A stretch of DNA of 64,000 nucleotides from Nocardioides pocheonensis (GTDB taxonomy: Bacteria; Actinomycetota; Actinomycetes; Propionibacteriales; Nocardioidaceae): assembly GCF_003725535.1 (NCBI RefSeq), contig NZ_RJSF01000046.1:140203-204202 (forward strand), written 5' to 3'. The position numbers and the translations under genes were made by a program. Positions 58,491 through 64,000 of the stretch are shown here, piece after piece; position 1 is the stretch's first letter, and the number at the start of each line of letters is the position of its first letter. The notes beneath the pieces are model-generated. The model did no database searches and had not been told where the DNA came from. It saw nothing but the letters and a program-made list of their open reading frames with translations.

Positions 58491-59441
58491 TCATAGCCTC
58501 CCGAGGACGTCGCGCTGGAAGGCCTGCATCTCTTCCACGACTACCTCGGCTCGCTGATGCTCGAAGCGGAAGTCGATGGCAGTGACACCGAGGTCACGCA
58601 CAACGTTGAGATCAGACGCGAAATCAGCATCGCCGCCGGCAAACAGGCGACGCGTCCCGTCGCTCGCCGTCGGGGATAGGCGATGTCCATGCTCGGCGAC
58701 CCGCAAGGCGATGTCGATGGAGCCCGGGTCGCGGCCAGCGGCTTCCGCAAGGTCCCGAAGTCGTCCGATACCGGCCTGGAGTCGATCGACAGTGTCCAAT
58801 GGCTTCGACTGGTCGTTCATCATCGGATACCACGCGTCCCCCAGCCGGGCAGCGCGGCGCATCGCGGGACCACTCATCCCCCCAATCCACAGCGGCGGGT
58901 GTGGTCTCTGAGCCGGCTTGGGCTCCAAGCCAATGCCGTAGACCTGGATGTGCTCGCCTTCGTACTCGACGACCTCCTCAGTCCACAGCAGCTTCATGAC
59001 CTCCAGGTACTCATCGGTGACACGGCCCCGCCTTTCGAAGGCAGGAGCGCCCAAGGCTTCGAACTCGTCCTTGATCCATCCGGTTCCCGCCCCCACCGTC
59101 ACCCGCCCACCTGACAGCACGTCGATCGTGGCCAACATCTTGGCTGCGAGAACGGGCGGGCGATAGGGCACCACCATGACCGCCGTCACGAAGCGCAAAG
59201 CGCGAGTGCGGCCCGCAAGAAAGGCAATCGTCGTGACCTGTTCATGACAGCGGCCGTAACCGATATCGGTGTCGCCTTCGTCGCTGTTGTTGTACTTGGC
59301 CCGCAGAGACCGCTGGACAACCATGTGGTCGAAGACAGTGGTGTAGTCGAAGCCAAGCCGCTCCCCTTCCATCACCAGATCGGCGAGCTCTTGCGTATCA
59401 GTCATGGCACGGGGCGTTCGAACATCGAATCCGATGTGCAT
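58491..59441 (-). CDS. LLM-class F420-dependent oxidoreductase
   Basis: A protein of about 316 residues of the luciferase-like TIM-barrel family: MHIGFDVRTPRAMTDTQELA, VTAVMVVPYRPPVLAAKMLATIDVLSGGRVTVGAGTGW, PPLWIGGMSGPAMRRAARLGDAWYP. In this group the pattern SGGR and the loop after it usually bind F420 rather than FMN. A cytoplasmic oxidoreductase using F420/F420H2, possibly fed by the NADPH-F420 reductase at 33580. The ATG at 59441 was chosen over the frame opening at 59516. Confidence 0.9.
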   Translation of the reverse strand: MHIGFDVRTPRAMTDTQELADLVMEGERLGFDYTTVFDHMVVQRSLRAKYNNSDEGDTDIGYGRCHEQVTTIAFLAGRTRALRFVTAVMVVPYRPPVLAAKMLATIDVLSGGRVTVGAGTGWIKDEFEALGAPAFERRGRVTDEYLEVMKLLWTEEVVEYEGEHIQVYGIGLEPKPAQRPHPPLWIGGMSGPAMRRAARLGDAWYPMMNDQSKPLDTVDRLQAGIGRLRDLAEAAGRDPGSIDIALRVAEHGHRLSPTASDGTRRLFAGGDADFASDLNVVRDLGVTAIDFRFEHQRAEVVVEEMQAFQRDVLGRL

Positions 59442-59545
59442 CGGCGCGGGCTCCTTCTGCAAGTAGGTCCAGGGACGGCACCGCGTTCCCGTCGGAACGG
59501 CCAGCGGCGCGCGCACTGCACTGTCCCTTCTAGAGTAGCGCGGCG

Positions 59546-59579
59546 TTCTCTTTTACGTATGCTAGGTCTAGATGATGAA
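59546..59579. promoter_or_regulatory. Paired 14-bp operator (site pair L)
   Basis: TTCTCTTTTACGTA (59546) and GTCTAGATGATGAA (59566) start exactly 20 bp apart. They lie between the divergent LLM oxidoreductase (minus) and SDR (plus) genes, about 110 bp from either start. Confidence 0.65.
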
Positions 59580-59688
59580 CACATCGTCAGCGTCCAGGGC
59601 CTCGCCCTAACCTCTAATCCTGCCCCTCGTCCACGACAGTTTGAGGATTGCGACGCTCCAACAGCCACACTGCCTGCAGGAGATATAG

Positions 59689-60450
59689 ATGATCACCCTG
59701 GGACTCGAGTCCGCCGTCGTGCCAGTGACCGGAGCCGCTTCCGGCATCGGCCTGGCTATCGCCGAGCGACTGCGCTCCGAGGGCGCGACGCCTCTGTTGA
59801 TCGACGTGGACGAGTCTGGGCTGCGCGACGCAGCAGAGAGGGTGTACGGCGCCGACTCGAATCCGCGCTACACCTACCCTGTCGATGTCAGCGACTCGTC
59901 GGCGGTCGATGCTTGCTTGGCGGAGATCGGCGTTGACCATGGCCCCATCTCGCACGCGGTCGCCAGTGCCGGGATACTCGGCCCCTCCGATGCTCTTGGC
60001 CTCACCGATGAAGTGTGGCATCGCGTGATGGACGTCAACCTTAACGGGGCGATGTACTTCTGCCGGGGTGCCGCACGACAGCTCGCTGACCGCGGCCGCG
60101 GAGGATCGATTGTGACGATTTCCTCGCTGGGAGGGCTTGCGGCGCGAGAGAACCGGGTGAGCTATGTCGCGTCCAAGGCTGCGTTGATCAACCTGACCAG
60201 GGCGTTCGCCCTGGATTTAGGCCATTTGGGCATTCGCGTGAATTCGGTCGCCCCTGGGCTCGTCGACACGCCGATTCAGTCCAACAACCAGGATAGGTTT
60301 CGGGAGCTCGCCGAGACCGTGCCCCTGCGGCGCATCGGGACCCCGGACGACGTAGCAAAGGTGGTCATGTTCCTGCTTTCGGATCTGGCTGGCTACGTGA
60401 CCGGAGAAACGGTCGTTGTCGACGGGGGCCTCGTGGCGAGGTACAGGTGA
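59689..60450 (+). CDS. SDR family oxidoreductase
   Basis: A 253-residue classical SDR: VVPVTGAASGIGLAIAERLR, ASAGILGPSDALG, SIVTISSLGGLAARENRVSYVASK (Ser/Tyr/Lys) and VVDGGLVARYR at the end. Asp in LIDVDESG favours NAD. ATG after AGGAGATAT. Divergent from the LLM oxidoreductase. It probably interconverts an alcohol and ketone intermediate. Confidence 0.9.
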   Translation: MITLGLESAVVPVTGAASGIGLAIAERLRSEGATPLLIDVDESGLRDAAERVYGADSNPRYTYPVDVSDSSAVDACLAEIGVDHGPISHAVASAGILGPSDALGLTDEVWHRVMDVNLNGAMYFCRGAARQLADRGRGGSIVTISSLGGLAARENRVSYVASKAALINLTRAFALDLGHLGIRVNSVAPGLVDTPIQSNNQDRFRELAETVPLRRIGTPDDVAKVVMFLLSDLAGYVTGETVVVDGGLVARYR

Positions 60451-60478
60451 CCGGACTGGACACGGGATCGGCACCATG

Positions 60479-60512
60479 TTCGTTATCACGAATCTCGACG
60501 TGATATTATGAA
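60479..60512. promoter_or_regulatory. Paired 14-bp operator (site pair M)
   Basis: TTCGTTATCACGAA (60479) is a near-perfect palindrome. CGTGATATTATGAA (60499) starts exactly 20 bp later and keeps only the right half-site. TATCACG/CGTGATA also pair across the two sites. About 45-80 bp upstream of the CMD gene at 60558. Confidence 0.7.
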
Positions 60513-60557
60513 CGCCCGGGAACTCGGCGGATCGCCCTGATCACCGCATGGAGGCGC

Positions 60558-60944
60558 GTGGTGGATGTAGATCGCTATGAACAAGGCGTCCGCATTCGGC
60601 GCGAGGTACACGGTGACGAGGTCGTCGACGCTATACACGACGCCACCGATGCGTTTTCGCAGCCGATGCAGGACCTCCTCAACGAGTATTGCTGGGGAAC
60701 GGTCTGGAGCCGCACTGGCCTGGATCGGCGGAGCCGGAGCATCCTCAACATCGGGATGTTGGCTGCGCTGAACCAGCCTGATGCGCTTGCCGGACATATG
60801 CGCTCCGCTCTGAACAACGGGGTCAGCTGGACGGAGATCCGTGAGTGCCTTCTTCAGGTTGCGGTGTACGTCGGCATGCCGGCCGCGCTCGCCGCGTTTG
60901 AGGTCGCGCGAAAGGTTCGAGCGGAGACCGATGCGCTTGGCTGA
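60558..60944 (+). CDS. Carboxymuconolactone decarboxylase family protein
   Basis: A 128-residue helical protein like 4-carboxymuconolactone decarboxylases: YCWGTVWSRTGLDRRSRSIL, NIGMLAALNQPDALAGHMRSALNNGVSWTEIRECLLQVAVYVGMPAALAA carries the family His in GHMRSAL. It begins at GTG (60558 or 60561) after GGAGG. Many relatives in catabolic clusters are unassigned. Confidence 0.88.
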   Translation: MVDVDRYEQGVRIRREVHGDEVVDAIHDATDAFSQPMQDLLNEYCWGTVWSRTGLDRRSRSILNIGMLAALNQPDALAGHMRSALNNGVSWTEIRECLLQVAVYVGMPAALAAFEVARKVRAETDALG

Positions 60945-61103
60945 CTGCCTAGCTAGGCATCCAGTGCAGTCGATCTTGGCAGGCGGACCAGCCCCGGTCT
61001 CCGGCTGGGACAGCCTCCAGCTAGCCGCGGTACGACCGAATCCCAGGCCGTGCGACGGATCTTGCGCGGTTGAAAGACGCGCTCCAGTAACGGAAGGGTC
61101 TTA

Positions 61104-62399
61104 ATGAAGTACCTCGTCCGTGAGTACGCCGACGACGACCTCGACCACGTGTTGCACCTGTGGGACGAAACAGCCTCGCTCGGTCAGCTGAGCATCTTCA
61201 CAGTGGGCGAGTGCCTGGCCGCACTACAGGCCCATCATCCGGCAACCGTCGCGATCAGCGACGGCAGGCTAATTGGTGTCGCCGTGGCACGTGTCGACGA
61301 TGACCGCGCGTGGATCATGCGGATCGCAGTACACCCCCAACGCCGCGGGGAAGGGGTTCCCAGCGCACTTTTAGGCAGCCTTGAGCGCCTGCTCCTCACA
61401 CGAGGGTCACGACGAATCGCTTACGTCCTTCCCCACGAAGAGCGCATAGCCGAAGGCCTCACCAAGGCGGGCTACAACCGTCACCCTGCGATCGCCTACT
61501 ACGAGAAGCGCGAGGGCCTCGGCCCCGGAGAAGCCTCAATGCTCGAAGTTCTCGGAGGCCAGGTACTTCCGGCGGGCCTCTGGGAAGACCTCTCCGGGAT
61601 GAAGTTCGAAAAGGAACTGATCGAGTCACGCATTGTTGCCCCTCTCCAACACCGTGAGTCCGCTCGGGCGAACGGGCTTGAGCCGCCACGGTCGGTGGTT
61701 CTCTTCGGCCCTCCTGGGACCGGAAAGACCACCTTCGCTCGTGCGATCGCCAGCCGCTTGGGTTGGCCGTTCGTCGAGATCTATCCGTCCCGCCTGACGG
61801 CGGAATCTGGTGGGCTCGCAGCGGGACTGCGAGGCACCTTCGAGTGTGTCAGCCGGCTCGAGAAAGTGGTTGTCTTCATCGACGAAGTCGAGGAAATCGC
61901 GCCTGAGCGCACGTTCCCCCCTCTGGGTGAACCAGGGAGGGGAGCGCACGGTGTTGTCAACGAGATGCTCAAGATCATTCCCGCTTTCCGGGAACGCGAC
62001 GCTCGCCTCCTCATTTGCGCCACGAACTCCGTGCGGAGTCTGGATCGAGCGTTTCTTCGCCCGGGACGGTTTGATTACCTCATCCCCGTCGGGCCTCCGG
62101 ACGACGAGGCACGTGCGGCAATGTGGTCACGCCTGGTCCTGCGAGCGGAACGGTTGGACGTCGACATCGACCGCCTAGTCGCAGCGTCGAACTCTCTGAC
62201 GCCAGCCGACATAAGTCAGTGCGCTCAGGCTGCTGCTCATCAAGCATTTGCCCGCGAGATGCGTGGCGTGGGCCCCAGCGGCGCCCGAGGCGCAACGACG
62301 GAGGACTACCTCCATGCACTCGCCCAAGTGCGGCCAAGCGTCTCCGAGGAAAGCATTGCCCAGTTCCGACAGGACATAGACCAGTTCGCCCGGACCTGA
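61104..62399 (+). CDS. GNAT acetyltransferase - AAA+ ATPase fusion protein
   Basis: The 431-residue protein combines two domains. Residues about 1-145 form a GNAT fold with the acetyl-CoA-type loop AVHPQRRGEGVPSALLGSLE (around 75-94). Residues about 160-400 form an AAA+ domain with Walker A GPPGTGKT (202-209), Walker B VVVFIDEVEE (255-264), sensor-1 ATN (306-308) and RPGRFD (319-324), close to CDC48/FtsH-type ATPases. The GNAT motif A is QRRGEG with weak flanking sites. It is a soluble protein without signal or TM segments. Such a fusion could remodel or acetylate an enzyme of the pathway, but no function is established. Confidence 0.85.
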   Translation: MKYLVREYADDDLDHVLHLWDETASLGQLSIFTVGECLAALQAHHPATVAISDGRLIGVAVARVDDDRAWIMRIAVHPQRRGEGVPSALLGSLERLLLTRGSRRIAYVLPHEERIAEGLTKAGYNRHPAIAYYEKREGLGPGEASMLEVLGGQVLPAGLWEDLSGMKFEKELIESRIVAPLQHRESARANGLEPPRSVVLFGPPGTGKTTFARAIASRLGWPFVEIYPSRLTAESGGLAAGLRGTFECVSRLEKVVVFIDEVEEIAPERTFPPLGEPGRGAHGVVNEMLKIIPAFRERDARLLICATNSVRSLDRAFLRPGRFDYLIPVGPPDDEARAAMWSRLVLRAERLDVDIDRLVAASNSLTPADISQCAQAAAHQAFAREMRGVGPSGARGATTEDYLHALAQVRPSVSEESIAQFRQDIDQFART

Positions 62400-62443
62400 C
62401 GCCAACCTGACGAGCCGCGGCGTCGCAGCGGTCGTGACCCAGT

Positions 62444-62465
62444 GCTTCCTAGTCGCTTCCTAGTC
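62444..62465. repeat. 11-bp tandem duplication over a stop codon
   Basis: GCTTCCTAGTC occurs twice in a row. The right copy contains the TAG stop of the minus-strand SDR, so a second in-frame-looking CTAG lies just beyond it. Probably a recent slippage event in the convergent gap; no function is evident. Confidence 0.8.
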
Positions 62466-63377
62466 GCGCGGAACCGTCGTAGTGCCGGCGGCCTGCGCGA
62501 GCTCCGCAATGCGCCGCCCGGTGAAGTGGGTGATGCCGGGCGGCTGGGAGGACATGCCAGCGTCGACGGGGAACACCGCGCCCGTGATGTAGCGGCCTGT
62601 CTCAGCCGCGAGGAACAGCATCGCATCGGAGATCACTCGTGGTTCGATCCAGGGAATTGGCAGCTGGTTCACCGAGGTGAGGACATACTCCATGTCCTTG
62701 TACGTCGGGTTCTCGACGCCTGGGACGAACCTGGTCAGGTTGGCCTCATTGAGAATCAACGGCGTCGCGACGTTGGTCGGGCACACGAGGTTTACCCGGA
62801 TCCAGTGCGGCGAAAGGTCGGCCGCGAGGCACTTCGTCAACCCGACCAGTGCGTGCTTAGCCGCGGTGTACCCCGCGTTGTTGTAGATCGGCACCAGGGA
62901 AGCCGCCGAGCCGGTGATGATGATCGAGCCGCCCTCGTTCTTGAGGTACGGGACAGTTGCAGACACGGTGCGGAAGACCGCGTTCAGGTTGATCGCGACC
63001 ACAGTATCGAACACCTCGTCGGTGTCTTCGTCCTCGAGAGTATGACCGCGACCGATTCCGGCGTTCGCGATGACGGTGTCTAGCCTGCCGAGCTCGGTGA
63101 CTCCTTCGGCCGCCGCCTCACGCAGTTGAGCACTGTCCCGAGCGTCCGCGCGCAAAGCCACGCACCGGCGCCCGAGGTTCTCCACCATCTTGGCGGTCTC
63201 CTGCAGGTCCTCGGCGGTGCCCAGTGGATAGCGGACGAAAGGAATGTCCTCGCAGATGTCGAGGGCGATGACATCGGCCCCTTCCTCGGCGAACCTGACT
63301 GCATGCGAGCGGCCCTGGCCGCGAGCAGCACCTGTAATCAGGACGACCCGCCCATCCATCTGTCCCATTCCTGACAC
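62460..63377 (-). CDS. Mycofactocin-coupled SDR oxidoreductase
   Basis: A 305-residue SDR of the mycofactocin-dependent subfamily (SDR_subfam_1/TIGR03971 type): GRVVLITGAARGQGRSHAVR, FAEEGADVIALDICEDI with the characteristic YPLGTAEDLQETAKMVENLGRR insertion, ANAGIGRGHT, INLNAVFRTVSA, YTAAKHALVGLTK and VDAGMSSQPP. Its tightly held NAD needs mycofactocin as electron acceptor, linking this island to the mft cluster at 11.4-18.1 kb. It may oxidise an alcohol of the pathway. Divergent from the IclR-type gene. Confidence 0.92.
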   Translation of the reverse strand: MSGMGQMDGRVVLITGAARGQGRSHAVRFAEEGADVIALDICEDIPFVRYPLGTAEDLQETAKMVENLGRRCVALRADARDSAQLREAAAEGVTELGRLDTVIANAGIGRGHTLEDEDTDEVFDTVVAINLNAVFRTVSATVPYLKNEGGSIIITGSAASLVPIYNNAGYTAAKHALVGLTKCLAADLSPHWIRVNLVCPTNVATPLILNEANLTRFVPGVENPTYKDMEYVLTSVNQLPIPWIEPRVISDAMLFLAAETGRYITGAVFPVDAGMSSQPPGITHFTGRRIAELAQAAGTTTVPRD

Positions 63378-63482
63378 TCCTCACCATGAACCGCCGCGGC
63401 GACAAGCCACACGCGCCTGCTTCCCCAACTGATAGAGCCTCTTAGGTAGAGCGTCCGGTCCGACGGGGCAGTCCAATGCAGA

Positions 63483-63516
63483 TTCATTAATACGAATCGC
63501 AAAACCGTATATCGAA
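63483..63516. promoter_or_regulatory. Paired 14-bp operator (site pair N)
   Basis: TTCATTAATACGAA (63483) and AACCGTATATCGAA (63503) start exactly 20 bp apart. They lie in the 284-bp divergent promoter between the mycofactocin-type SDR (minus) and the IclR-family gene (plus), where an autoregulatory site would be expected. Confidence 0.75.
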
Positions 63517-63661
63517 CTCGTGGCTTGCGCAAGCAGCGCAGGACGGTCCGGCTTGTTCCCCCGTGTCGCCAGCTCGTTCGCTATGATGAACACACGCGGT
63601 CGTCTTCCACGCCGAGGCCTTCCGCGTGCAATCGGCATCGAGAAAGTGACGGAAACCACGA

Positions 63662-64000
63662 ATGAGCGTCTCTCAGGGTCGCGAACCCTCCCCGGCCGGC
63701 GAGCACCGCACGGTCGCGCGCGTCATGTCACTGCTCGAACTGGTCCTCGCGAGCGATCCGCAAGGGCTGCGACTGGGCGAGTTGTCGAACGCGATCGACG
63801 CGCCGAAATCGTCCGTGCATGGTCTGACGAAGGGCCTCGTAGCAATCGGATACCTCCGGGAGGAGGATGGCCGCTACATCATCGGACCTGCCATCTCGAC
63901 CCTGCTGGCCGTCGGTCCGAGCTCGCTTCCCTCCATGTACCGCCATGCAATGGAGGACCTCACCGAAAGGTGGGATGAAACCACGATGCTCGCGACGCTC
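63662..64000 (+). CDS. IclR-family regulator, N-terminal part only
   Basis: The gene starts at 63662 and runs off the right edge (113 codons seen). The first about 80 residues form an IclR winged helix: HRTVARVMSLLELVLASDP, LRLGELSNAIDAPKSSVHGL, GYLREEDGRYIIGPAISTLL. The C-terminal ligand domain is outside the window. IclR proteins bind 14-15-bp palindromes, often in tandem as dimers of dimers. This fits the paired operators across the island, but the link is inference. Confidence 0.88.
   Translation, partial: MSVSQGREPSPAGEHRTVARVMSLLELVLASDPQGLRLGELSNAIDAPKSSVHGLTKGLVAIGYLREEDGRYIIGPAISTLLAVGPSSLPSMYRHAMEDLTERWDETTMLATL

Overview
The window reads as chromosomal DNA of a high-GC actinobacterium, most likely from the Nocardioidaceae or a close relative. 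The support is strongly GC-biased codon use, frequent GTG/TTG starts, ATGA/GTGA gene overlaps, an LytR-CpsA-Psr protein, a complete mycofactocin cluster and coenzyme F420 enzymes. No rRNA, CRISPR array, prophage or intact insertion sequence was seen. Genus level is inference only.

Region 1 (1-4.2 kb) looks like core genome. It has three 31-bp tandem repeats, a CIRCE-like HrcA operator in front of an FmdB-type zinc-ribbon protein, a CpaB/SAF-domain membrane protein, mscL, a sugar-nucleotide-epimerase-like protein and an LCP cell-wall protein. A tRNA-Arg(CCT) at 4177 is followed by about 1.3 kb of decayed sequence. That stretch holds a frameshifted remnant of a DEAD/DEAH helicase on the minus strand, read across several frames.

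Region 2 (5.6-11.3 kb, minus strand) is a thiamin operon under a TPP riboswitch at about 11.2-11.3 kb: thiE-thiO-thiS-thiG-tenI/thiE2-thiD-thiC, with 1-4 nt overlaps throughout. Region 3 (11.4-18.1 kb) is a mycofactocin cluster: mftR divergent from mftA-B-C-D-E-SDR-mftF. mftA is only 33 codons and ends in IDGMCGVY.

Region 4 (18.2 kb to the end) looks accessory. GC is visibly lower by eye, intergenic gaps are longer, and almost every gene is catabolic. There are three MmgE/PrpD proteins, three aldehyde dehydrogenases, five SDRs (one of mycofactocin-dependent type), a 3-hydroxyisobutyrate-dehydrogenase-like enzyme, three carboxymuconolactone-decarboxylase-fold proteins and a metallo-beta-lactamase-fold hydrolase. 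There are also a serine hydrolase, an alpha/beta hydrolase, an NADPH:F420 reductase and an LLM F420-dependent oxidoreductase. A sugar-type ABC importer includes an NBD-NBD-permease fusion. A nine-gene operon runs MmgE/PrpD - TPP enzyme - ALDH - thiolase - SDR - ECH - VOC - ACAD - ADP-forming acyl-CoA synthetase. Together these suggest uptake of an organic compound, hydrolysis, alcohol and aldehyde oxidation, CoA activation and beta-oxidation-like cleavage. The substrate cannot be named from sequence.

The strongest new observation is a regulatory code. Every stand-alone promoter region of the catabolic genes (13 places, 26.1 to 63.5 kb) carries two copies of a 14-bp palindrome, consensus TWCG-N6-CGWA, whose starts are exactly 20 bp apart. 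Several copies are imperfect, but the spacing never varies. One regulator therefore probably controls the whole island. The best candidate inside the window is the truncated IclR-family gene at the right edge, which has a copy upstream. A GNAT-AAA+ ATPase fusion gene inside the island is the most unusual protein.
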